This document shows, piece by piece, positions 15,351-23,812 of a stretch of DNA of 36,279 nt. Position 1 is the first letter of the stretch. The number at the start of each line of letters is the position of its first letter. The notes below the pieces were generated by a model, which saw only the letters and a program-made list of their open reading frames with translations, had not been told where the DNA came from and did not search any database. The position numbers and the translations under genes are program-made. Source of the DNA: JADFDG01 sp965232985 (GTDB lineage Bacteria; Pseudomonadota; Gammaproteobacteria; Pseudomonadales; JADFDG01); assembly GCA_965232985.1 (NCBI GenBank), contig CBDDRC010000032.1, positions 1-36,279 on the forward strand. Direction: 5' to 3'.

Positions 15351-15971
15351 ATGGCCCGCTTCCTCCTCACCTTCATGCTGTTGTTCACGGTTGCCGGCGA
15401 GGCGCTGGCAGAAAAGGTGCAGGTCTACCGCAAGCAGGATGGCACCCTGCTATTCACCAACCGGCAGCCCGCCATCGTCCGCGAAGCGGGCATGCAGTTG
15501 CTGGAAACCCGCGTTTACCGCGACGACCACTATGCCCGCAAACCGGCCGCCCTCACCGCCCGGCGCCGTGATGCCTATGACGACATCATTGCCTCGGCCG
15601 CCCGGCGCTGGGATCTGGACTTCGTCCTGGTCAAGGCCGTCGTCCATGCCGAATCTGCCTTTGACCGGGATGCCGTCTCCAAGGCAGGTGCACGTGGCCT
15701 GATGCAGTTGATGCCGGCGACTGCCCGCATGTTGCGCGTCACCGACATCCATGATCCGTATCAGAACGTCAATGCCGGTGCCCGCTACCTGCGCATGATG
15801 CTCGACAGGTTCCGCGGCGACGTGCGCAACGCCCTCGCCGCCTACAACGCCGGCCCGGCGAACGTACAACGCTATGGCGGCATACCGCCGTTTGCTGAAA
15901 CGAAGCACTACGTCACGCGCGTGGTTGAGCTTTCCGACAAGTATCGCGAGCTGATGCTGGCGCGGCGCTGA
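15351..15971 (+). CDS. exported lytic transglycosylase (SLT domain)
   Basis: A 206-residue periplasmic peptidoglycan-cleaving enzyme of the soluble lytic transglycosylase type. A signal peptide (MARFLLTFMLLFTVAGEALA) is followed by a short beta-rich segment (KVQVYRKQDGTLLFTNRQP) that resembles a DUF4124-type region. The SLT domain then shows the catalytic ES in HAESAFD, GLMQLMPATA, NVNAGARYL and ALAAYNAGPANVQRYGG. The stop lies 7 bases before the GTG start of the protease gene, so the two are probably translationally linked. It may open the cell wall for the downstream export systems, though a general housekeeping role is equally possible. Confidence 0.92.
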   Translation: MARFLLTFMLLFTVAGEALAEKVQVYRKQDGTLLFTNRQPAIVREAGMQLLETRVYRDDHYARKPAALTARRRDAYDDIIASAARRWDLDFVLVKAVVHAESAFDRDAVSKAGARGLMQLMPATARMLRVTDIHDPYQNVNAGARYLRMMLDRFRGDVRNALAAYNAGPANVQRYGGIPPFAETKHYVTRVVELSDKYRELMLARR

Positions 15972-15978
15972 GGGCGAA

Positions 15979-18813
15979 GTGAAGGGGGTAGCAAAAGGCG
16001 GAATTTTCACCCTGATCCGCTTCGTGCCTGTTGCGGTGCTGGCCGCAGCAGGCCTTTTGGGTTGCGGCAACGGTGACAACGGCGCGCCTCCGGCGGCAAT
16101 CACCCATACGGTCAGCGGCACGGTTTCCGGCCTGGCCGGCACGGGCTTGGTGCTGCGCAACAACGGCACGGATGATCTGGCGATCACGGCTGACGGCACC
16201 TTCGTTTTCACCACACCGATTGCCTCCGGCGCGGCCTATGCCGTGACGGTGGCCGCACAGCCGACCAGCCCCAGCCAGACCTGCACCGTCACCGGTGGCG
16301 CGGGGAACATCGGCAGCGCCAATGTCAGCAGCGTCAGCATCAACTGCACCGTCAACCGCTTCAGTATCGGCGGCACGGTTTCCGGCCTGGCCGGCACGGG
16401 CCTGGTGCTGCGCAACAACGGCACGGATGATCTGGCGATCACGGCTGACGGCACCTTCGTCTTCACCACGCCGATTGCATCCGGCGCGGCCTATGCCGTG
16501 ACGGTGTCCGCACAGCCGACCAGCCCAAGCCAGACCTGCACCGTCACCGATGGCGCGGGGAACATCGGCAGCGCCAATGTCAGCAGCGTCAGCATCAACT
16601 GCACCACCAACAGCTTCAGCATCGGCGGCACGGTTTCCGGCCTGGCTGGCACGGGCCTGATGCTGCGCAACAACGGTACGAACAGTCTGACGATCAATGC
16701 TAACGGCGCCTTCGTCTTCAGCGCACCGATTGCATCCGGCGCGGTCTATGCCGTAACGGTGTCCGCACAGCCGACCAGCCCCAGCCAGACCTGCACCGTC
16801 ACCCGCGGCGCGGGGAACATCGGCAGCACGGATATCACCCAGGTCAACGTCAATTGCGTCAATAACTTCACCGTCGGCGGCACGGTTTCCGGCCTGGCTA
16901 GCGCGGGCCTGGTACTGCGCAACAACAGTACGAACAGTCTGACGATCAATGCCAACGGCGCCTTCGTCTTCAGCGCACCGATTGCATCCGGCGCGACCTA
17001 TGCCGTGACGGTGTTCAAACAGCCAACCGCCCCGAGCCAGACCTGCACCGTCACCGGCGGCTCAGGACGCGTCAGCAATGCCAATGTCAGCAGCGTCAGC
17101 ATCAACTGCACCACCAACAGCTTCACCATCGGCGGCACGGTTTCCGGCCTGGTTGGCACGAGCCTGGTGCTGCAGAACAACGGCGCGAATGATCTGGCGA
17201 TCAACAGCAGCGGTGCCTTCACCTTCACGACACCGATCCTGTCCGGCACGGACTATGCCGTGACGGTGGCCATGCAGCCGCTCAACCCCGCCCAGCTCTG
17301 CACGGTGACAGGCGGTTCGGGCACGGTAGGGGCGGCCAACGTCACCCAGGTGAACGTCAGTTGTGGCACGAACGACCCGCTTTTTGTGGATCAATGGCAC
17401 CTGCAGAACACCGGCCAGGCCGGTGGCACCGCCGGTGAAGACGTCGATGTCGTGCCGGTATGGAACGCCACGCCCGCCATCAAGGGCACCGGCGTGCGCA
17501 TTGCGGTCGTGGACGACGGACTGGAGATCGCCCACGAGGATCTCAGCCCCAACGTCGTGGCCGGCCAAAGCCATAACTACGTCAACGGGACGACCGACCC
17601 AACGCCCACCGGCGCAAACGCCAACCATGGCACAGCCGTGGGCGGTGTGGCGGCCGCACGCGATCTGAACGACCTGGGCGGTGTCGGCGCCGCGCCGCGC
17701 GCGGGTCTGGTGGGTTACAACCTGCTCCAGGATCCGACAACTGCCAACGAGGCCGACGCCATGACGCGCAACGCCGCAGCGGTGTTCGTATCGAATAACA
17801 GTTGGGGCGCTCCCGACGACGGCCGTTGGGCTGCCAGCGCTTCAACCTGGCGCAGCGCGATCGATACCGGCACGAGCACGGGCCGCAACGGCAGCGGCAT
17901 CCTCTATACATGGGCCGCCGGCAACGGCGGCTCAGTGCCAGACAATTCGAACTATGACGGCCAGGCAAACTACCACGGCGTGCTGGCGATCTGTGCCGTG
18001 GGCGATGACGGTATCCGGGCGTTCTATTCGGAGCGCGGCGCCAATCTCTGGGTATGCACACCGTCACAGGGGCGCGCCAGCCATGCGATCACCACGACCG
18101 ATCGTACCGGCGCGGCCGGCTACAACGACGGCACCACGCCTGGCGACTACCCCAACGCCAACTACACCAATACCTTCAACGGCACATCCTCGGCCGCGCC
18201 CCTGGCTGCCGGCGTGATCGCGCTGGCGCTGGAAGCCAACCCCAATCTCACCTGGCGCGATCTGCGGCTCGTTCTCGCCGGGTCGGCGCGGCAAAATGAT
18301 CCGACGGACCCTGACTGGGTCGTAAACGGGGCTGGCTACCACGTCAATCACAACTACGGCTTCGGCGTTGCCGATGCCAATGCAGCGGTTGCGCTTGCGC
18401 AGACCTGGACCAATGTTGGCGAGGAGCTCAGGTTCAGCACGCCGACGGCAACCGTCAATGCAAGCATTCCCGACAACGACACCACGGGAATTACCGATGT
18501 CATCACGGTGGCGGGCAGCGGCATCGGGAAAATCGAGTTCGTCGACATTACCTTCAACGGTACTCATACCTACGTGGGTGATCTGGAAATCAGCCTGACA
18601 TCGCCCGCCGGCACAACGAGCCTGCTGTCCGAGCGGCACGCATGCGCCGACGGATGTCTTGGCGTGCCGGACAACACCTGGCGCTTCGGCAGCGCGCGCC
18701 ACCTCGGTGAGGCCGCCGACGGCGTCTGGACGTTCAGGGTCAGGGATTTGGCGGCAGCCGATACGGGTTCATTCACCTCCTGGCAACTGACGTTCTACGG
18801 GCGTGCCAACTGA
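15979..18813 (+). CDS. S8 (subtilisin/kexin-like) lipoprotein protease with five N-terminal repeats and a P domain
   Basis: A 944-residue secreted serine protease. The GTG start gives a lipoprotein signal ending at LLGC (Cys29). Residues about 42-463 are five tandem repeats of 84-85 residues, each beginning near GGTVSGL and ending QTCTVT...C, with two Cys that may form a disulfide. The S8 domain follows, opening with NDPLFVDQWHL. Its triad is Asp512 (AVVDDG), His550 (NHGTAVGG) and Ser737 (GTSSAAP), with oxyanion Asn649 (AAGNGG). A C-terminal proprotein-convertase P domain (about 815-944) ends SWQLTFYGRAN. The usual I9-type propeptide directly before the catalytic domain is missing and the repeats occupy its place. 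A propeptide-like protein is encoded by the next gene. Confidence 0.92.
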   Translation: MKGVAKGGIFTLIRFVPVAVLAAAGLLGCGNGDNGAPPAAITHTVSGTVSGLAGTGLVLRNNGTDDLAITADGTFVFTTPIASGAAYAVTVAAQPTSPSQTCTVTGGAGNIGSANVSSVSINCTVNRFSIGGTVSGLAGTGLVLRNNGTDDLAITADGTFVFTTPIASGAAYAVTVSAQPTSPSQTCTVTDGAGNIGSANVSSVSINCTTNSFSIGGTVSGLAGTGLMLRNNGTNSLTINANGAFVFSAPIASGAVYAVTVSAQPTSPSQTCTVTRGAGNIGSTDITQVNVNCVNNFTVGGTVSGLASAGLVLRNNSTNSLTINANGAFVFSAPIASGATYAVTVFKQPTAPSQTCTVTGGSGRVSNANVSSVSINCTTNSFTIGGTVSGLVGTSLVLQNNGANDLAINSSGAFTFTTPILSGTDYAVTVAMQPLNPAQLCTVTGGSGTVGAANVTQVNVSCGTNDPLFVDQWHLQNTGQAGGTAGEDVDVVPVWNATPAIKGTGVRIAVVDDGLEIAHEDLSPNVVAGQSHNYVNGTTDPTPTGANANHGTAVGGVAAARDLNDLGGVGAAPRAGLVGYNLLQDPTTANEADAMTRNAAAVFVSNNSWGAPDDGRWAASASTWRSAIDTGTSTGRNGSGILYTWAAGNGGSVPDNSNYDGQANYHGVLAICAVGDDGIRAFYSERGANLWVCTPSQGRASHAITTTDRTGAAGYNDGTTPGDYPNANYTNTFNGTSSAAPLAAGVIALALEANPNLTWRDLRLVLAGSARQNDPTDPDWVVNGAGYHVNHNYGFGVADANAAVALAQTWTNVGEELRFSTPTATVNASIPDNDTTGITDVITVAGSGIGKIEFVDITFNGTHTYVGDLEISLTSPAGTTSLLSERHACADGCLGVPDNTWRFGSARHLGEAADGVWTFRVRDLAAADTGSFTSWQLTFYGRAN
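16105..17368 (+). repeat. five in-frame tandem repeats of about 255 bp
   Basis: The marker GGCACGGTT recurs at 16117, 16372, 16627, 16879 and 17134, giving periods of 255, 255, 252 and 255 bases. Repeats 1 and 2 are nearly identical in DNA; repeat 5 is the most diverged. All stay in frame within the protease gene. Recombination between copies would change length without breaking the frame. Confidence 0.95.
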
Positions 18814-18851
18814 TGTCACCGATCATGCCAAAGCAAGCGAGGAGCAACATC

Positions 18852-19469
18852 ATGCGGGTAGCGCGCATCGGTTTTCTGTCCTTGCTCGGCGCGTTCGCAC
18901 TCTTGTCTGGCGCGCACGCGCAGGGTGTCCCGGTGAAGGGCAAAATGGCTACCGCACTCTCGACGAGTTACATCTGGCACGACGCCGACGGCATGCACAC
19001 CCTGTGGTTAAACCCCGCCCTGGTCGCTGAATTCAGCCGCCAACCGCAGCGCGAGAGCACCGTGAAACGCGTGCATCCAGCCGCCTTGGCAGAGCCCGGC
19101 TCACGCGGCACGGCGCGCATCTGGCGGCTTGATAACGCCGAGCAGGTTCTGCAGCAGGCACGCGCCGTGAATCCTGCCGGGATGTATTCGCCGGTATTCA
19201 ACGACGGGCCTGTGGATGGCGCGCGCAAGCGCACGCTGCCAGGCGGGGTGATCGTTTATTTCAAGCCCGAGTGGACCCGGTTGCAAATCAGCATCTGGAC
19301 CGCTGCCCAAGGCTTGTCGAGCGGGCAACGGCTTGCTATTGGCCCGAACGTTTATGTCTTGCAGACAGCTCCGGGCCTGGCGGCACTGGCAATCGCCAAC
19401 CGCATTCATCAAAGCGGCGACGTTGTATCGGCCGAGCCGAACTGGTGGGTGGAGGCGCAGACGCGCTGA
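18852..19469 (+). CDS. exported propeptide-like protein, probable split-off chaperone/inhibitor of the S8 protease
   Basis: A protein of about 205 residues with a signal peptide (MRVARIGFLSLLGAFALLSGAHA). The C-terminal third (VYVLQTAPGLAALAIANRIHQS, then GDVVSAEPNWWVE) matches the pattern that ends many S8 protease prodomains: a beta strand, a helix of the type ALxxAxxL, then VxxAEPNY. In single-chain relatives this is followed directly by a segment like NDPLFxxQWHL, which is where the upstream protease's catalytic domain begins. The ATG at 18852 has AGGAG 8 bases upstream. An alternative ATG at 18813 overlaps the protease stop (TGATG). Inferred role: a trans-acting folding helper or inhibitor. 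Assignment rests on motif resemblance only. Confidence 0.72.
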   Translation: MRVARIGFLSLLGAFALLSGAHAQGVPVKGKMATALSTSYIWHDADGMHTLWLNPALVAEFSRQPQRESTVKRVHPAALAEPGSRGTARIWRLDNAEQVLQQARAVNPAGMYSPVFNDGPVDGARKRTLPGGVIVYFKPEWTRLQISIWTAAQGLSSGQRLAIGPNVYVLQTAPGLAALAIANRIHQSGDVVSAEPNWWVEAQTR

Positions 19470-19484
19470 GCGCGCGGCAACGGC

Positions 19485-21626
19485 TCAGAACCCGCTCTCG
19501 CGCAGCAGCACGCCGCCGACAAACGTCCAGATTCGTCCGAGCAGGCTGCGTGAATCACCACCCAGCCGCACTTTCCCGCGAATCACCCGCACCGGTAAAT
19601 CGCTCATCTGCGCTGCCAGGCGTACCCGAACCCGGTACACGGCCTGCACGGGTACCGCGTTGCCGTCAGCATCCTGCCTGACTTCGATACCACCGCCGAA
19701 GTGTGCTGCCAGATAAGGCTCAAGCAACACCCGCGTATCGACCGCATCAACGCTCTCAATGACGCCGTTCTGCGGCGAGAGCGTGTAGTCCTCGGGATAA
19801 AAACGCGCCGCCTCACCGACAGTAATGAAACGCAGATATTCCTCGGTCACATAGGCATCGACCACGACGCCGCCGTGCGTGCCAACCACAACCCCCAGCG
19901 ACTGCTGGTCGCTCATCCACAGCCCCGGCCTGAGCGTCAGAGGGATGTCGCTGAGCACGCCGTCGAACGGCGCCTGCACACGCTGCCTGTCAGAACGCAG
20001 CATGAGGCCCGCCAGCTCCGCGCTTGCCTGGGCCAAAGACTCTTCCGCCACCAGCCGGTCCTGCGATGTTTCCTGGCTGGACATGACCCGATCCAGATCG
20101 TGATCAGCACTGCTGACCTGGGCTCTTGTCCGTGCCAGTTTCGCGTCGAGCTCCGGCGATACCATTTCGAACAGCAGGTCGCCGCGACGAACCTCGCTGC
20201 CGTTCTTTACATGCACCGCGACAACCTGCGCGGGCTCCACCGGGTACAAACGCTGCTGCTCACCGGCTTTCATCACTGCTGGTGCCCGAAATGAAGATTC
20301 CCAGGGAACCAGCAACAACAACAGCAACACCGCGCCGCCAATCCAGGCAATGCGGCGCCGCAGCGGACTGAGCGCCGTGGCGAATTCGCCCCAGTTACGT
20401 ATTTCCCGCCAGATGGGAGCCACAATGAACCACCAGATTTCCACTGCAAAAAGGAAAATTCCCAGCGCTTTGAAAAAAAACGCGTAGACCAACAGCGCAA
20501 TGCCCAGGAACAACAGAAACCGGTACACCCAGGTGGCATAGGCCCAGGCGATGGCGATGCGCTGCTCCCTCGGCAGCAGCCCGGGATCTGTTATCAGCGG
20601 CACACCGAAGAGCACATGCCGCATGCGGTTGCGGGCCAGCGCAAAACCGCGCTCCTGCAAATTCGGAATATCGAGCAGATCCGCGAACAGGTAATAACCG
20701 TCAAACCTCATCATGGGATTCAGATTCACCAGCAGACTCATCATCCAGGTGGTGGTTGCCAGCGTGAACACCACACTGCGCAATACGCCATCAGGCAGCA
20801 GCACCCACAGCAGGGTGGCATAACAGGCAATGGTCAACTCCGTCAGCATTCCGGCGGCGGCGATCGTTACCCGGGCGCGCCGGCTGGTCAGGCGCCATGC
20901 TTCGGTCGCATCGGTATACATCACCGGCCACATGACGATGAATGCCACGCCGATGCTGGGCACGCGCAACCCGAAATGGCGGCAGGCCAGGGCATGCCCG
21001 CTTTCATGCAACACTTTGACGAACATGAGCGCCACCGCAAAGGCAGCGGCGCCATCCCAGCTCAGAAACCCGAGGAAAGTGGCGAAAAACAGCTCCCACT
21101 GGCGCAGCACCAGCACCAGGGCCAACACGCCGGCCAGTACGGTTATCTGCGCAAAGCGTCGCGACAACAATGGCCGCAGCAGCGGATAAAAACGGTCGAG
21201 CCAAGGGTCCGGCCGTACCAGGGGCACACGCAGGAACAGGTAGTTGTGCAGCACCTTTTGCCAGAGTGTTTGCTGGCGGAGCTGGTGGGCGGCCAACAGG
21301 CGTTTTGCCGCGCCCGGGTCGCCCTGTGTCAATTCGCAGCGGTGGAGGAACTCCGCGAGCTGGAGCACGTCGGTGGCAGTCACCTCGATGCCATCAGCAG
21401 CGGCCAGGGCTGCGAGGCTGGCGACACCCTCTGCCTGGTGCCACCTGCTCAGCAGTTCAAACTCGCGTTGCCCCAGCCGGAAATACCGGTTGCGCACCGG
21501 ATCGTGCAGCGTCCAGCTTTTTTCGCCGCGCGAATTTCGCGGCCCCGGCAGCAGGCCAAGATCATCGCGCAACGTTGGCAGTGGCGGGTCGGGCAGTTCC
21601 CCGCCAGTCAGCGCGACGGCTTCCAC
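19485..21626 (-). CDS. M50 zinc metallopeptidase-like membrane protein fused to an HlyD-type adaptor domain
   Basis: A 713-residue inner-membrane protein. An N-terminal cytoplasmic region (about 36-110, with HDPVRNRYFRLGQREFELLSRW) resembles PqqD/winged-helix domains. Several membrane segments follow. They contain the site-2-protease motif HESGH (His207, Glu208, His211) and the second metal motif NLNPMMRFDGYY (Asp309). After a last membrane segment (about 425-441), residues 450-713 form an HlyD-like barrel-sandwich/coiled-coil arm (PVEPAQVVAVHVKNGSEVRRGDLLFEM). The GTG at 21626 has AGGAGG 6 bases upstream that overlaps the previous stop codon. It is the last gene of the export operon. It may process or gate the exported protein; the active-site residues are intact. 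Confidence 0.9.
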   Translation of the reverse strand: MEAVALTGGELPDPPLPTLRDDLGLLPGPRNSRGEKSWTLHDPVRNRYFRLGQREFELLSRWHQAEGVASLAALAAADGIEVTATDVLQLAEFLHRCELTQGDPGAAKRLLAAHQLRQQTLWQKVLHNYLFLRVPLVRPDPWLDRFYPLLRPLLSRRFAQITVLAGVLALVLVLRQWELFFATFLGFLSWDGAAAFAVALMFVKVLHESGHALACRHFGLRVPSIGVAFIVMWPVMYTDATEAWRLTSRRARVTIAAAGMLTELTIACYATLLWVLLPDGVLRSVVFTLATTTWMMSLLVNLNPMMRFDGYYLFADLLDIPNLQERGFALARNRMRHVLFGVPLITDPGLLPREQRIAIAWAYATWVYRFLLFLGIALLVYAFFFKALGIFLFAVEIWWFIVAPIWREIRNWGEFATALSPLRRRIAWIGGAVLLLLLLVPWESSFRAPAVMKAGEQQRLYPVEPAQVVAVHVKNGSEVRRGDLLFEMVSPELDAKLARTRAQVSSADHDLDRVMSSQETSQDRLVAEESLAQASAELAGLMLRSDRQRVQAPFDGVLSDIPLTLRPGLWMSDQQSLGVVVGTHGGVVVDAYVTEEYLRFITVGEAARFYPEDYTLSPQNGVIESVDAVDTRVLLEPYLAAHFGGGIEVRQDADGNAVPVQAVYRVRVRLAAQMSDLPVRVIRGKVRLGGDSRSLLGRIWTFVGGVLLRESGF

Positions 21627-21636
21627 GGCGGCCTCC

Positions 21637-22974
21637 TTACCACCCCAGCCGCTGCCGCACCCAGGTCAACGGGCGGCGCAGCAGGTAATACACGAGCGGC
21701 ACGCGGCTGCCATAAATACGCGCCGTGCCCTTGAGCCCCAGTCGCGGCCGCTCGGCATCGGTAAAATCGGCCATCAACGTATAGGCAAGCTCATCCTGCG
21801 ACGTTTTTTCCGCTTCATAACTGGTTTGCACCAGGCTCGCATCGTAGGCGGCCAACGGGTCTACGTTAAGAAAAAAACGCACGTCGGCACCAGGCTCCAG
21901 CGTAATGGCATCGTTCACGGGCAGGTGCATCTCCAGCCAGCTGTCGGTGGGCTGCGCCAGCAGCATGACACGCTCGCCGATCGACATCGGCCGGCCCAGC
22001 AAATCGTTGCGATCCTGAAACACCGCCGTGCCGTCGATATCTGCCTTTACGGTAGCGCGTGCCAACAGCGACAACGCATAGGCAAGCTCGGCATTTTTTT
22101 GATCCGTGATGGCGCGCAACACCGGCAAACGGGCCCGACATTCATCGCAGGTATAGGCAAGCTGGGTATTTTTCAGCAACTCGGCCTGGGTCACGTCAAG
22201 CGCTTTGCGCGCAACATCCACCTGGCTGTCGATATCCGTGTTATCGAAGGAAAAAAGTGGCGTGCCGACAGTGACTTGTGCATTGGGCATCACATGCACT
22301 TCGCGGATAACCCCGGCGATCGGTGCCGCTACTACCACCGGATGGCGCGCTGATACCGACGCCGGGACCACCACCGACTGCCGCAGCGGGAACAGCAGGA
22401 TGAGCGCCGTCGCGATGAGGATGCGCGTCCGCTGGCGGGTGAACCAGGCACGCACATTGCGGCGCCGCCGCTCGCCGGAGAGCGCCGCCCAGGCATGCGC
22501 GTAGGCATCCGTCAGGTGCTCCAGTAAAACATGATGGCCTTCTTCCCAGGGTTGATCGCCCGCCAGCAGCAGGCCACCGAGCAACACGCCTTTGGGAGAA
22601 ATAAACGGCACCAGCAGCGCATTTTCTGCGAGGAATTCCACCCAGCCACTGCGCAGGTCTTCCGGAACGGCAGCGGCATTGAGTGTTTTGATTTCGCGCA
22701 GGCCGGCAGCCTGCACCGCCGCAAGCATGCGCTGCACCCACACCACATAAGGTGCGTGCGACTCGATTTCGGAAGCCCCGGAACCGGCGACCATGCGCAA
22801 CAGCCCGGCGTCATCCACTTCCCACAACAGCGCTTGCCGGTAAGGCACGAGTTTGCGGCTGTCGTTGACGACCAGAAAGCCGAGCTCAATCAGTGACTCG
22901 GCGTGACGCGCATCGCGCTCAAGTTGCAGCAGGGCCGTAAGGCCGAGGACGCGCGCGTCTTCCCCGGCGGCCAT
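21637..22974 (-). CDS. HlyD-type adaptor with N-terminal GAF-like domain
   Basis: A protein of about 445 residues. The N-terminal 180 residues look like a GAF-type sensor domain (QALLWEVDDAGLLRMVAGSG ... LLVPFISPKGVLLGGLLLAGD), which would be cytoplasmic. One membrane segment follows (about 195-215, near RILIATALILLFPL), then a periplasmic barrel-sandwich and hairpin domain (HPVVVAAPIAGVIREVHVMPN, VKADIDGTAVFQD) as in HlyD/EmrA adaptors. A CDEC cysteine pair sits in the hairpin. The ATG at 22974 lies one base after the previous gene's stop. An upstream TTG in frame (22998) would overlap that gene. A sensor domain on an export adaptor is unusual. The call is firm for HlyD and moderate for GAF. 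Confidence 0.85.
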   Translation of the reverse strand: MAAGEDARVLGLTALLQLERDARHAESLIELGFLVVNDSRKLVPYRQALLWEVDDAGLLRMVAGSGASEIESHAPYVVWVQRMLAAVQAAGLREIKTLNAAAVPEDLRSGWVEFLAENALLVPFISPKGVLLGGLLLAGDQPWEEGHHVLLEHLTDAYAHAWAALSGERRRRNVRAWFTRQRTRILIATALILLFPLRQSVVVPASVSARHPVVVAAPIAGVIREVHVMPNAQVTVGTPLFSFDNTDIDSQVDVARKALDVTQAELLKNTQLAYTCDECRARLPVLRAITDQKNAELAYALSLLARATVKADIDGTAVFQDRNDLLGRPMSIGERVMLLAQPTDSWLEMHLPVNDAITLEPGADVRFFLNVDPLAAYDASLVQTSYEAEKTSQDELAYTLMADFTDAERPRLGLKGTARIYGSRVPLVYYLLRRPLTWVRQRLGW

Positions 22975-22975
22975 G

Positions 22976-23812
22976 TCAATGCACTCCGAAATCGGCAATA
23001 CCGCTCATGCCCGGCAGCAGTCCCGGAGCAGCGCCAACGATCTCGGCACGTACGTTGATGGTTTGACTGGCAGCATCAACGCGCGCGCCCAGCGCAGCGA
23101 CGCGGGCCTTGACGCCGACATTCAATTCATCAACGTGGACGGTGAACTCGGTGCCTTTTTTCAGCCAGCGCAACCAGATTGACGGCACCAGCAGTTCCAG
23201 TTTCAAGGTGCCGGTTTCCACGATCTGCATCAACGGCGTACCAACCGTCATATGTTCGTACTGATTGGCAATATGGCGCACGACCCGGCCGGCATAGGGA
23301 GCAAAAATAACGCACTGATTAACCTGGGCCTGGGCCATCGCCACGTCGGCCTGTGCCCCTTGCAGTTCTGCCCGCGCAATCTCGTACTCAAGGTCACTGA
23401 TGGCTTTCAGTTCACGCAACTGCTTCTGTGATACCTCGGTTTTTTCGGCCCTGCCCTGCGCGGCCCGAGCCTTGTCGAGTTGCGCGCGGCGCTCATCACA
23501 GTCGAACTCCACCAGGCGGTCGCCTTTGCGAAACGCAGCACTTTCCTGAAACAGGAAACGCACCAGTTTGCCGGACATCTGGCTGGCAAGCTTCGCTTCC
23601 TGCGGGGCCTGAATAACGAAACGCACCGTGGCGGGCTTGCCTGCCGGAGCCGGCGCTGTGAGTGGCCGGGAGTTAACTGCCGGCATGCGCGGTTGTTCGG
23701 CTGCGGGGGCCACCGGGCTTGCCGCGAATGCGGCTGACGTAAACGCCAGCGCACATGCCAGCAATGGCACGCGCAAATTCCAGATGAAACGGCCCTGCAT
23801 GAACTGACTCAT
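22976..23812 (-). CDS. periplasmic adaptor (membrane-fusion) protein, RND/HlyD type
   Basis: A protein of about 278 residues with a signal peptide or N-terminal anchor (NLRVPLLACALAFTSAAFA). The lipoyl-like half (QMSGKLVRFLFQESAAFRKGDRL), an alpha-helical hairpin (about 115-175) and the closing half (CVIFAPYAGRVVRHIANQYEH) are recognisable, followed by a beta-barrel ending LLPGMSGIADFGVH. The hairpin would contact the TolC-like partner encoded just upstream. The start is taken as the ATG at 23812, which overlaps the TolC stop as ATGA. A GTG at 23821 is also open. It lacks a membrane-proximal domain and is on the short side for the family. Confidence 0.88.
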   Translation of the reverse strand: MSQFMQGRFIWNLRVPLLACALAFTSAAFAASPVAPAAEQPRMPAVNSRPLTAPAPAGKPATVRFVIQAPQEAKLASQMSGKLVRFLFQESAAFRKGDRLVEFDCDERRAQLDKARAAQGRAEKTEVSQKQLRELKAISDLEYEIARAELQGAQADVAMAQAQVNQCVIFAPYAGRVVRHIANQYEHMTVGTPLMQIVETGTLKLELLVPSIWLRWLKKGTEFTVHVDELNVGVKARVAALGARVDAASQTINVRAEIVGAAPGLLPGMSGIADFGVH

